Positions 53,512 through 61,217 of a DNA stretch of 64,000 nucleotides are shown here, piece by piece (position 1 is the first letter of the stretch; every line of letters begins with the position of its first letter). The position numbers were made by a program, and so were the translations under genes. The DNA lies in assembly GCA_030148985.1 (NCBI GenBank), contig JASBSJ010000004.1, positions 62,001 to 126,000 of the forward strand, in the 5' to 3' direction. Under the pieces are notes generated by a model. The model was not told where the DNA came from, ran no database searches, and saw only the letters and a program-made list of their open reading frames with translations. The DNA is from Sphingopyxis sp. (lineage in GTDB: Bacteria > Pseudomonadota > Alphaproteobacteria > Sphingomonadales > Sphingomonadaceae).

Positions 53512-54942
53512 TCAGGCCGCCGTATCGATCCCGAGGTCGCTGAGCTTGCGATAGAGCGTCGAGCGGCCGATGCCGAGGCGGCGGGCGACTTCGCTCATGC
53601 GGCCGCGGTAATGGCCGATCGCGAGGCGGATCACATCGGCCTCAATCTCTTCGAGCGGGCGGAGGTTGCCGTCGGGCAGGTAGAGCGTGACGCCGATCGC
53701 CTCGCCATTGATTGCAACCTCGCCATCGCTGGCGTTGCCGCCGCCGAGCGTCGCCTCGATCGCGCGGAAATCGGCGGCGGTGAGGACGTCGGTCGTGCTG
53801 GCGACGGCGGCGCGGAACAGGACGTCCTGAAGCTGGCGGACATTGCCCGGCCAGGCATAGGCAGCGAGCAGGCGTAGCGCGTCGTCGGTAATCCCGATCG
53901 GCCCCATGCCGGGCAAGCCGCCGATGCGCGCGAGCAGGTGGCGCGCGAGCGGGCCGACGTCGCCGCGGCGCTCCGAAAGTGAGGGCAGGGTGAATTGCGC
54001 GCTCGACAGCGCATAAAACAGGTCTTCGCGGAAATGTCCCGCCTCGATCAGCTTGTCGAGCGGGCTGGCGCTGGTGGCGATGATGCGCACGTCGACCGTC
54101 TGGCGGATCGACCCGCCGATCATCTGGACTTCGCCCGTGTTCAGAAACTCGACGAGCTTGGCCTGCGTTTCGAGCGGGATGCATTCGACATGGTCAATGA
54201 TGATGCTGCCGCCGTCGGCCTGCACCAGCCGACCGACCTGGCGGTCGAAGGCGCCGGGGAAGGCGCCGCGTTCGTGGCCGAACAGCCCCGATCCGATCAG
54301 GCCCGGCGACACCGCCGAACAATCGACCATGACGAGCTGCCCGCGCGCGCGCGGGCTGGCGCCGTGAATCGCGCGGGCAAAGACTTCCTTGCCGGTACCG
54401 GGCTTGCCGTTGATCATTACCGGCACGCGCGCACGCGCGGCCTTGGCGGCGATGGCGAGCGCGCTGCGGAAATTGGGGCTCGACCCGATGATTTCTTCGA
54501 ACGCGAGGGGTGCGCGCAGCTTTTCGGTGAGCGGGCGCAGTTCGCCCTGCGGGCCGCTGTCGGCCATCACGCGGTCGAGCGCCTCGAGCAGCCGGTCGGG
54601 CGCGATCGGTTTCTGCACGAAGTCGCTGGCCCCGGCGCGCATCGCCGCGACCGCGACCTCGACGCCGTTGCGCATCGTGATGACGACAAGCGGGAGCGCG
54701 GGGCGCCATCGGCGCAGTTCGATCACGAATTGGGCGATGTCCATGCCCGGCGCGCCCTGATCGACGAGTACGGCGTCGAGCGCCATGCCTTCCTGTGTGC
54801 CGAGCTTGGCAAGCGCGGTATCGGTGTCGGCGGCGATCATACTGCGCCAGCCGCCGCGCGACACGAGCGCCGACAGAAAGCGCTGCTGTGCAGGCTCGCT
54901 ATCGACGATCATCACCATTCGCGTGTCGCGCGTACTTGCCAT
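53512..54942 (-). CDS. NtrC-type response regulator with degenerate ATPase and sigma-54 motifs
   Basis: 476 residues from the ATG at 54942; the longer frame upstream runs through unrelated DNA. Receiver domain 8-125 keeps phospho-acceptor D61 (AVLVDQGAPG) and K111. The AAA+ domain follows with Walker A GKPGTGKE (179-186). The sigma-54 contact loop reads GAFPGA (226-231) instead of GAFTGA, and Walker B reads SIIIDHVE, with H251 where a catalytic Glu is expected. The Fis-type HTH at the end is intact (MSEVARRLGIGRSTLYRKLSDLG). It is probably a DNA-binding regulator that no longer activates sigma-54 polymerase. A GANTC-methylating and flagellar/cell-cycle link is possible from location only. It is transcribed alone. 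Confidence 0.9.
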   Translation of the reverse strand: MASTRDTRMVMIVDSEPAQQRFLSALVSRGGWRSMIAADTDTALAKLGTQEGMALDAVLVDQGAPGMDIAQFVIELRRWRPALPLVVITMRNGVEVAVAAMRAGASDFVQKPIAPDRLLEALDRVMADSGPQGELRPLTEKLRAPLAFEEIIGSSPNFRSALAIAAKAARARVPVMINGKPGTGKEVFARAIHGASPRARGQLVMVDCSAVSPGLIGSGLFGHERGAFPGAFDRQVGRLVQADGGSIIIDHVECIPLETQAKLVEFLNTGEVQMIGGSIRQTVDVRIIATSASPLDKLIEAGHFREDLFYALSSAQFTLPSLSERRGDVGPLARHLLARIGGLPGMGPIGITDDALRLLAAYAWPGNVRQLQDVLFRAAVASTTDVLTAADFRAIEATLGGGNASDGEVAINGEAIGVTLYLPDGNLRPLEEIEADVIRLAIGHYRGRMSEVARRLGIGRSTLYRKLSDLGIDTAA

Positions 54943-55181
54943 CGTTTCGAATCTGCCCCCTGGAGCGCGGTGGATATGGTTGGTGTCGTGAACGGCCTGT
55001 GTATCGGCGATGGGTAAAAGGGCGATTAAGGCCATTCGCCTTTTGCTGTGCATCGGCGATCGGGCCAAACCGGCTATTGAGCATCGCCATGGGCGTGGCT
55101 AAGACCGGCGCGACGGCCGATTCTGGCGATACCGGGCGGCGCGCTGGGCGCGGTCACCGGGACGGGTGAAGGGGAAAAGCA

Positions 55182-55304
55182 ATGGCACAGCAGGAAATGA
55201 AAGCGGCGAACGAAACCTATTCGGGTTTCCTCAGCCTGCTCAAGGTCGGATCGATCCTGACCGGAATCGTGACGGTCGTCGTCGTCCTCCTGATCGCGTC
55301 CTGA
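55182..55304 (+). CDS. aa3-type cytochrome c oxidase subunit IV peptide
   Basis: 40 residues: a polar start MAQQEMKAANETYSGFLSLLK, then one TM helix VGSILTGIVTVVVVLLIAS. This pattern (A-x-x-TY-x-G-F/M, then a single helix) fits the bacterial aa3 oxidase subunit IV family (PF07835). GAAGGGGAAAAG precedes the ATG. In sphingomonads this small gene commonly stands directly before pntAA, as here (10-bp gap), although other oxidase genes are elsewhere. Confidence 0.85.
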   Translation: MAQQEMKAANETYSGFLSLLKVGSILTGIVTVVVVLLIAS

Positions 55305-55314
55305 CCTGTCCGCG

Positions 55315-56436
55315 ATGCGCATCGCTGTCCTGAAGGAGCTCGCCCCCGGCGAGACCCGCGTCGCCGCGACCCCCGAAACCGTGAAGAAATTCATCGGGCT
55401 GGGCGCCGAAGTTGCCATTGAATCGGGGGCAGGCGAAGCGGCGTCGGTCGCCGATGCCGACTATGCCGCCGCGGGCGCCAGCGTCGGCGATCGTGCCGCG
55501 ACGCTGAAAGGTGCGAACATCATCCTCGCCATCCAGGGGCCGGACCCGGCGAGCCTCAAAGGCTTTGCCGAGGGCGCCTGGCTCGCCGCCGGACTCAACC
55601 CCTTTGGTGAACGCGCGCGCGTCGATGCCTATGCGAAGCTTGGGATCGAGGCGCTGGCGATGGAGTTCATGCCGCGCATCACGCGCGCGCAATCGATGGA
55701 CATTTTGTCGAGCCAGGCGAATCTGGCCGGTTACAAGGCGGTGCTGATGGCGGCGAGCGCCTATGGCCGCGCCTTTCCGATGATGATGACCGCCGCGGGC
55801 ACGGTGAGCGCGGCCAAGGCGTTTGTCATGGGCGTCGGCGTCGCGGGCCTCCAGGCGATCGCGACCGCACGGCGCCTGGGCGCGCAGGTCAGCGCGACCG
55901 ATGTGCGCTCGGCGACCAAAGAGCAGATTCTCTCGCTCGGCGCCAAACCGATCTTCGTCGAAAATGTCGCGGGGATCGAGGGCGAGGGCGCGGGCGGCTA
56001 TGCCACCGAAATGTCCGATGAATATAAGGCGGCGCAGGCCGAACTCGTCTCGGCACACATCGCCAAGCAGGACATCGTTATCACCACCGCGCTGATCCCC
56101 GGACGCCCCGCGCCGCGGCTGATTTCGGACGCGCAGCTCGCGACGATGCGGTCGGGCAGCGTGATCGTCGACATGGCGGCCGAAAGTGGCGGCAATGTCG
56201 AAGGGTCGGTGTCGGGCGAGGCAAAGCGCATCCACGGCGTCACCGTCATCGGCGCGAAAAATATCGCCGCGCTGATGCCCGCCGATACCAGCGCGCTGTT
56301 CAGCCGCAACCTGTTCAACTTCCTTTCGGCCTTCTGGGACAAGGAAGCGGGCAAGCCCGTGTTCGACGAGGAAATCGGCAATGCTGTGCGGCTGACGCAG
56401 GGCGGCAAGGTCGTGAACGAGCGGTTGTTGGGATAA
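55315..56436 (+). CDS. pntAA: NAD(P) transhydrogenase subunit alpha part 1 (NAD(H)-binding)
   Basis: 373 residues, the soluble dI component. MRIAVLKELAPGETRVAATPETVKKF opens it; the NAD fold is VMGVGVAGLQAIATARRLGAQVSATDVR, followed by the mobile-loop region and the RNLFNFLSAFWDKEAGKPV end. With PntAB and PntB it uses the proton gradient to make NADPH from NADH. In most alphaproteobacteria pntAA, pntAB and pntB are contiguous. Here pntAB starts 1.6 kb downstream, past a PH-domain gene, a fasciclin lipoprotein and two repeats. Confidence 0.95.
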   Translation: MRIAVLKELAPGETRVAATPETVKKFIGLGAEVAIESGAGEAASVADADYAAAGASVGDRAATLKGANIILAIQGPDPASLKGFAEGAWLAAGLNPFGERARVDAYAKLGIEALAMEFMPRITRAQSMDILSSQANLAGYKAVLMAASAYGRAFPMMMTAAGTVSAAKAFVMGVGVAGLQAIATARRLGAQVSATDVRSATKEQILSLGAKPIFVENVAGIEGEGAGGYATEMSDEYKAAQAELVSAHIAKQDIVITTALIPGRPAPRLISDAQLATMRSGSVIVDMAAESGGNVEGSVSGEAKRIHGVTVIGAKNIAALMPADTSALFSRNLFNFLSAFWDKEAGKPVFDEEIGNAVRLTQGGKVVNERLLG

Positions 56437-56443
56437 TCGAAGC

Positions 56444-56809
56444 ATGGGCTTGTTCAGCGCCGGCGACATCGACGTTTCGCGCGCGCAGGCGGAGTTTCAG
56501 GCGTGGCTGATCGACGGCGAGCAGGTGCTCGCCGCGTTCCGCACGATTCGCGACACGGTGCTGCTGACCAATTATCGCTTCATTTTCGTCGATGTGCAGG
56601 GGCTGACGGGATCGAAGAAGGATTTTCAGAGCATCCCGTGGCGTTCGGTGACGCGCTTTTCGTTCGAGACGGCGGGCACCTTTGACCTTGATGCCGACAT
56701 GAAGGTCTGGGTTTCGGGCGCCGCGACGCCGCTTGAGATCAAGATTTCGCGCAAGAGCGACCCGCAGCGCATCCACCAGCTGATGGCGCGCCTGATCGTC
56801 AGTCGCTGA
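56444..56809 (+). CDS. Bacterial PH-domain protein (bPH_1, PF08000-like)
   Basis: 121 residues. It matches the bacterial pleckstrin-homology family: MGLFSAGDIDVSRAQAEFQAWLIDGEQVLAAFRTIRDTVLLTNYRFIF in parts, then DVQGLTGSKKDFQSIPWRSVTRFSFET, LDADMKVWVSG and a C-terminal helix PQRIHQLMARLIVSR. These small domains occur as soluble proteins and are thought to bind partners or membranes; the role is unknown. It begins 7 bases after pntAA, so it is part of that transcript. Its position inside the pnt cluster is unusual. Confidence 0.9.
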   Translation: MGLFSAGDIDVSRAQAEFQAWLIDGEQVLAAFRTIRDTVLLTNYRFIFVDVQGLTGSKKDFQSIPWRSVTRFSFETAGTFDLDADMKVWVSGAATPLEIKISRKSDPQRIHQLMARLIVSR

Positions 56810-56906
56810 CGATAATTAAAAATGGCCGTTTTTGGCCTTTTCTTCGTCGGTCGGCTGGCTACTATGGGACCTTAGCCCATATGTTTGAACAACCGGAGAT
56901 TGCCCG

Positions 56907-57515
56907 ATGCCGCGCGCGAAGCTTGTCGCTCTTCCCTCGCTTGTCCTGACCATCGCCCTTTCGTTGACCCTTGCCGCGTGCAGCAGCGAGCCCGAAACGA
57001 CGACCAAGACGGAAACGGTCGGCGATGCGATCGGCGCCGACGCGGCGGGGGGCGGGATGGCCACCGACAAGACGATCGCCGACAATATCGCGGCGTCGTC
57101 GATTCACACGTCGCTCGCCGCGGCGCTGACGCAGGCCGGTCTGGCGCAGACCCTGTCGGGCGCTGGGCCCTTCACCCTCTTCGCCCCGACCGACGCCGCC
57201 TTTACGCAGGTCCCGCCGGTGACGCGCGACGGCTGGATGCGCCCGGCGCAGCAGAGCGTGCTGGCGGGCGTGCTCAACTATCACGTCGTCCCCGGCAAGC
57301 TCACCGCCGCGGACCTTGGCGCACAGATCGACGCCGCGGGCGGGCAGGTCACGCTGCAAACCGCCGACGGGCAGGAATTGATGGCGCGCAAATCGGGCGA
57401 TTCGATCCTGCTGACCAGCGCGTCGGGCAACAAGGCGATCGTCACGCAGGCCGATGTCGAGCAGGCGAACGGCGTTGTGCATGTGATCGACGCGGTGCTG
57501 TTGCCGCGGATGTAG
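56907..57515 (+). CDS. Fasciclin-domain lipoprotein
   Basis: 202 residues. Lipobox LAAC (Cys25) and a short acidic linker (ETTTKTETVG) are followed by one fasciclin/FAS1 domain (about 60-200): HTSLAAALTQAGLAQTLSGAGPFTLFAPTDAAF in parts, VLNYHVVPGKLTAADL, and ANGVVHVIDAVLLP at the end. Such domains mediate adhesion or bind ligands in the envelope. Two blank-like stretches (VPPVTRDGW and RKSGDSIL) are lineage-specific. The gene lies between the PH-domain gene and the repeat block before pntAB. Confidence 0.92.
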   Translation: MPRAKLVALPSLVLTIALSLTLAACSSEPETTTKTETVGDAIGADAAGGGMATDKTIADNIAASSIHTSLAAALTQAGLAQTLSGAGPFTLFAPTDAAFTQVPPVTRDGWMRPAQQSVLAGVLNYHVVPGKLTAADLGAQIDAAGGQVTLQTADGQELMARKSGDSILLTSASGNKAIVTQADVEQANGVVHVIDAVLLPRM

Positions 57516-57589
57516 GTGGTTTGCCTTCTCCGTCCCCGCATGGTGGGTGGGTGAGGGAGGTTTCGACCAAAAACGGGCGTTTCCTTGAT

Positions 57590-57662
57590 CGTCATCCCGG
57601 ATTTGATCCGGGATCCACGACGATGGCGCGGCTATGGATCCCGGATCAAGTCCGGGATGACG
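57590..57662. repeat. 73-bp inverted repeat (CGTCATCCCGGATTTGATCC family)
   Basis: CGTCATCCCGGATTTGATCC faces GGATCAAGTCCGGGATGACG. It shares the CGTCATCCCGG tip with the 78-bp family but has a different inner arm. Confidence 0.85.
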
Positions 57663-57700
57663 AAGGTCAGGGAGCGACCGAAGACGGACCTCTCGATCTT

Positions 57701-57804
57701 CGTCACCCTGAACTTGTTTCAGGGTCCATGGCCCGGCCGTTTCCTCCGGCGCAGCGCCGGATCAGAGGTCAGGTCATGGATGCTGAAACAAGTTCAGCAT
57801 GACG
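57701..57804. repeat. 104-bp inverted repeat (CACCCTGAACTTGTTTCAGG family)
   Basis: CGTCACCCTGAACTTGTTTC faces GAAACAAGTTCAGCATGACG. The gap 57516-58013 (498 bp) holds this element and the 73-bp one. From 57805 to 58013 no gene or clear signal is seen apart from TTGACAGCTTAGGAGTC near 57947, a possible promoter for pntAB. Confidence 0.85.
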
Positions 57805-58013
57805 GACTTATAGGACAGCTCACCACCCCAAAACCGACATTCGATCACCCAAGCCACGGCCAAAACCTTCGGAAACGAAATTTAATGTCCCGTCGCGCCC
57901 ACATTCCTTGCTTCACGAAACATCGGCGCTTCATTTTTGACAGCTTAGGAGTCGACAGGCTGGCGTCGCCACGGCAAGAGGTGCGCCAAGCGGAATCAGC
58001 AGGGGAGCGCGCC

Positions 58014-58295
58014 GTGGATTTTATCGCCATTTTTTCGATTTTCGTGCTGGCGTGCTTCGTCGGCTATTTCGTCGTCTGGTCGGTGACCCCGGCGCTGCAC
58101 ACGCCGCTTATGAGCGTCACCAACGCGATTTCGTCGGTGATCATCGTCGGCGCGCTGATCGCGGCCGCGGCGGCGGGATCGGCTTCGTCGAAATGGCTGG
58201 GCCTCGCGGCGGTGGTGATGGCGAGCATCAATATCTTCGGCGGTTTCGCGGTCACCGCGCGTATGCTCGCGATGTACAAGAAGAAGGAGCGCTGA
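58014..58295 (+). CDS. pntAB: NAD(P) transhydrogenase subunit alpha part 2 (membrane)
   Basis: 93 residues from a GTG with AGGGGAG 7 bases upstream. It has three TM helices: [40 protein letters not shown] and [31 protein letters not shown]. The conserved [12 protein letters not shown] and NIFGGF-VT-RML motifs identify PntAB. It pairs with PntB to form the proton channel. The longer frame that opens upstream runs through the repeat region and is not coding. The stop is one base before pntB. Confidence 0.93.
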   Translation: MDFIAIFSIFVLACFVGYFVVWSVTPALHTPLMSVTNAISSVIIVGALIAAAAAGSASSKWLGLAAVVMASINIFGGFAVTARMLAMYKKKER

Positions 58296-58296
58296 G

Positions 58297-59781
58297 ATGG
58301 AATTTCAGTCGATCCTTGCCGCCGCGGCTGGCGGCCACGGCGCCGTAAACCCCTGGGCGGCGATCGCCTATCTGGTGTCGGGCGTCTTCTTCATTCTCGC
58401 GCTGCGCGGCCTGTCGTCGCCCGCCTCGTCGCAGCGCGGCAACCGCTTCGGCATGATCGGCATGACGATCGCCGTCGTCACGACCTTGCTCACGCATGTC
58501 CCGCGCCTCGACGGCGGAGCGCTCGATAATATCGCGCTGATCGAAATTCTCGCGGCGATCGGTATCGGCGCGGTCATCGGCATCGTGATGGCGCGCCGCA
58601 TCGCGATGACCGCAATGCCGCAGCTCGTCGCGGCGTTTCACAGCCTTGTTGGTCTGGCCGCGGTGGCGGTTGCGGCGGCGGCCTATCTCAACCCGCAAGC
58701 GTTCGGCATCGCCGATGCGACGGGGCAGATTTTCACCGTCAGCCGGATCGAAATGGGGCTGGGCATTGCGATCGGTGCGATCACCTTTTCGGGCTCGGTC
58801 ATCGCCTTCCTGAAGCTCAACGGCAATATGTCGGGCGCGCCGATCATGCTGCCGGGGCGACATGTCATCAATCTGGGCACGCTCGCCGCGATCATCGGCC
58901 TCGTCGCCTATTTCACCTTCGACCAGTCGCCGTGGGTCTTCTGGACGGTCACCGCGCTCAGCTTCCTCATCGGCTTCTTGCTTATCATCCCGATCGGCGG
59001 CGCCGACATGCCGGTCGTCGTGTCGATGCTCAACAGCTATTCGGGCTGGGCCGCAGCGGCGATGGGCTTTACCCTCGGCAACACCGCGATGATCATCACC
59101 GGCGCGCTCGTCGGCTCGTCGGGTGCGATCCTGTCGTACATCATGTGCCGCGCGATGAACCGCAGCTTCATCAGCGTGATCGCGGGCGGCTTTGGCGGTG
59201 ACGATGCTGCCGCGGGGGCGGGTGGCGCGAAGGAACAGCGCCCGTGGAAGCCGGGCAGCGCCGATGACGCCGCCTTCCTGATGAGCCAGGCCGAAAATGT
59301 CATCATCGTCCCTGGTTACGGCATGGCGGTCGCGCAGGCGCAGCACGCGCTCAGGGAAATGGCCGACCTGCTCAAGAAAGAGGGTGTGAACGTCAAATAT
59401 GCGATCCACCCGGTCGCGGGACGAATGCCGGGACATATGAACGTGCTGCTTGCCGAAGCGAATGTGCCGTATGACGAGGTGTTCGAGCTGGAAGACATCA
59501 ACGGCGAGTTCGCGCAGTGCGACGTCGCTTTCGTCATCGGTGCGAACGACGTCACCAACCCGTCGGCCAAGACCGACAAGAGCTCGCCGATTTACGGGAT
59601 GCCCGTGCTCGACGTCGAAAAGGCGAAGACCGTGCTGTTCGTGAAGCGCTCGATGGGCGGGGTCGGTTATGCCGGCGTCGACAATGATGTGTTTTACATG
59701 GACCAGACGATGATGCTGCTCGGCGATGCCAAGAAGATGGCCGATGACATTGTGAAAGCGCTAAACGGCAGCGGGCATTGA
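58297..59781 (+). CDS. pntB: NAD(P) transhydrogenase subunit beta
   Basis: 494 residues. About nine N-terminal TM helices (for example FHSLVGLAAVAVAAAAYL, with the conserved His, and MLNSYSGWAAAAMGF, a signature) are followed by the soluble NADP(H) domain dIII (about 315-494): VIIVPGYGMAVAQAQHALREM, KYAIHPVAGRMPGHMNVLLAEANVPYDEV in parts, VIGANDVTNPSA and KRSMGGVGYAGVDN. All key elements are present. It starts one base after pntAB. Confidence 0.96.
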   Translation: MEFQSILAAAAGGHGAVNPWAAIAYLVSGVFFILALRGLSSPASSQRGNRFGMIGMTIAVVTTLLTHVPRLDGGALDNIALIEILAAIGIGAVIGIVMARRIAMTAMPQLVAAFHSLVGLAAVAVAAAAYLNPQAFGIADATGQIFTVSRIEMGLGIAIGAITFSGSVIAFLKLNGNMSGAPIMLPGRHVINLGTLAAIIGLVAYFTFDQSPWVFWTVTALSFLIGFLLIIPIGGADMPVVVSMLNSYSGWAAAAMGFTLGNTAMIITGALVGSSGAILSYIMCRAMNRSFISVIAGGFGGDDAAAGAGGAKEQRPWKPGSADDAAFLMSQAENVIIVPGYGMAVAQAQHALREMADLLKKEGVNVKYAIHPVAGRMPGHMNVLLAEANVPYDEVFELEDINGEFAQCDVAFVIGANDVTNPSAKTDKSSPIYGMPVLDVEKAKTVLFVKRSMGGVGYAGVDNDVFYMDQTMMLLGDAKKMADDIVKALNGSGH

Positions 59782-59788
59782 CCCGAAT

Positions 59789-59866
59789 CGTCATCCCGGC
59801 GAAGGCCGGGATCTCGACCTCGCGTTGGATAGCAACGGCGAGACCCCGGCCTTCGCCGGGGTGACG
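59789..59866. repeat. 78-bp inverted-repeat element, copy 4
   Basis: Left arm CGTCATCCCGGCGAAGGCCG, right arm CGGCCTTCGCCGGGGTGACG. It lies between pntB and the racemase gene and ends 21 bases before the latter's start codon. Confidence 0.87.
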
Positions 59867-59887
59867 ATGAAGGGATAAGTAGCACCA

Positions 59888-60583
59888 ATGCGTAAAATCG
59901 GCCTGATCGGCGGCATGAGCTGGGCATCGACCGAGCTATATTACCGCCATCTCAACAAGGGCGTGCAAAAGCGCCTCGGAACCGCCTGTTCGGCGCCGAT
60001 CCTGATGGAGAGCCTGAACTATTGCGATTTGTCGCGGATCACCACCGACGCGCAATGGGACCATGCCAGAGAGGTGCTGATCGCATCGGCGCAGCGGCTG
60101 GAGGCAGCGGGCGCCACCGCGCTGATGATCGCGGCCAATTCGATGCACAAGGTCGCCGAGGATGTCGCCGCGGCGATCGCGATCCCGCTCCTTCACATCG
60201 TCGACGAAACGGGCGAGAAGATGAAGGCCGACGGGATCAAGGCCGCGGCGGTGATCGGCACGCGCAACGTGATGACCGAAGCCTGGTTTCGCCAGCGGCT
60301 CGTGCGTCACGGGCTGACGCTCGCGCCCTATGACACCAACCGCGCCGACGAGATCGACCGAATCATCTATGAAGAGCTGATGCTGGGCAAGGTCAACGAA
60401 GCGTCACGCCGCACGATGAAGACCTTTATCACCGACATCGCCAAGCAGGATATTCAGGCGATCGTGCTTGCCTGTACCGAGCTGGTGATGCTGGTCGATC
60501 CCGACGCCAATCTCCTGCCGATTTACGACACGACGCGCATTCATGTCGCGGCGGGGGTCGACTGGATTTTGGGCGAGGGGTGA
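59888..60583 (+). CDS. Aspartate/glutamate racemase-family protein, one catalytic Cys missing
   Basis: 231 residues, the YgeA-like branch of the Asp/Glu racemase family. MRKIGLIGGMSWASTELYYRHLN opens it. The first active-site motif, usually C(N/T)T-x-H with a Cys or Thr, reads IAANSMHKV with Ala83 before Asn84. The second catalytic Cys is kept as C196 in VLACTELVML. E. coli YgeA-type enzymes are known with Thr/Cys pairs, so one-sided specificity is possible, but an Ala leaves one face without an acid/base. The protein may be a one-base isomerase or may have a changed reaction. AGGGATAAG precedes the ATG. Confidence 0.88.
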   Translation: MRKIGLIGGMSWASTELYYRHLNKGVQKRLGTACSAPILMESLNYCDLSRITTDAQWDHAREVLIASAQRLEAAGATALMIAANSMHKVAEDVAAAIAIPLLHIVDETGEKMKADGIKAAAVIGTRNVMTEAWFRQRLVRHGLTLAPYDTNRADEIDRIIYEELMLGKVNEASRRTMKTFITDIAKQDIQAIVLACTELVMLVDPDANLLPIYDTTRIHVAAGVDWILGEG

Positions 60584-60587
60584 TCTT

Positions 60588-60706
60588 CTCCCCTTCCGCT
60601 TGCGGGAGGGGTCGGGGGTGGGCAGCCACGTCGCTGAGCCCACCCCGCTGTGACTAGCAAGCAAAGCTTGCAAGTCTCGCTGCCCCTCCCGCAAGCGGGA
60701 GGGGAG
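60588..60706. repeat. CTCCCGCTTGCGGGAG-type inverted repeat element, copy 2
   Basis: Starts with CCCCTTCCGCTTGCGGGAGG and GGGGGTGGGC, contains GCAAAGCTTGC, and ends CCCCTCCCGCAAGCGGGAGG. It fills the gap between the convergent racemase and DUF2147 genes. Confidence 0.8.
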
Positions 60707-60709
60707 GGT

Positions 60710-61123
60710 TTACCCCACCCGCGTCCACGTCACCGTGCGGCAAATGATTGAAACACAGCCCTTCATCGTCATCCGGTCGCCTTTGACGCTAAGATGCGCC
60801 TTGTAATAGCGGCCGTCCTCGGGGCTGTATCCCTGACCCTTCCAGACATTGCCGTCGGGCGCGAGATCCCAATAGATGCGCAGGCCCGCCACCTTGCGGC
60901 CGCGCTTGGCCTTGTCGGGGTTGCGTTCGTCGAGCTGGCCGCCCGCAGGCTGCTTGATCAGCAGCCGCTCGATATGGCCGCACATCTTTGCGCCGCACGG
61001 CGTCATCACGACGATGCCCTTGCCGTCGTCGGTTTTCCAGCGGCCCGCGAGCGCGGGCGGCGCGGCGGCGAGCGACGGTACGGCGGCGAAGGCGACAAGC
61101 GCCAAGGCGTAACGATGAAACAA
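60710..61123 (-). CDS. DUF2147 secreted protein
   Basis: 137 residues. Signal peptide 1-20 (SLAAAPPA). The mature domain begins LAGRWKTDDGKGIVVMTPCGAKMCGHIERL, then YWDLAPDGNVWKGQGYSPEDGRYYKAHLSVKGDRMTMKGCVSIICRTVTWTRV in parts. W-K-x-D-D-G, the C-x-x-x-x-C-G pair and GQGYSPEDGRYY identify DUF2147 (PF09917), a lipocalin-like beta-barrel family. Two disulfides are possible. The role is unknown. It is divergent from the beta-helix gene. Confidence 0.9.
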   Translation of the reverse strand: MFHRYALALVAFAAVPSLAAAPPALAGRWKTDDGKGIVVMTPCGAKMCGHIERLLIKQPAGGQLDERNPDKAKRGRKVAGLRIYWDLAPDGNVWKGQGYSPEDGRYYKAHLSVKGDRMTMKGCVSIICRTVTWTRVG

Positions 61124-61217
61124 TGCGACCTCCCCGGTTAGCTACAGCCATGTCAGCAACATGGCTTGGCATTGCTCCAGTCTTGCACCATGCTGGCAAA
61201 AAACAAGGGAGAGTCTG

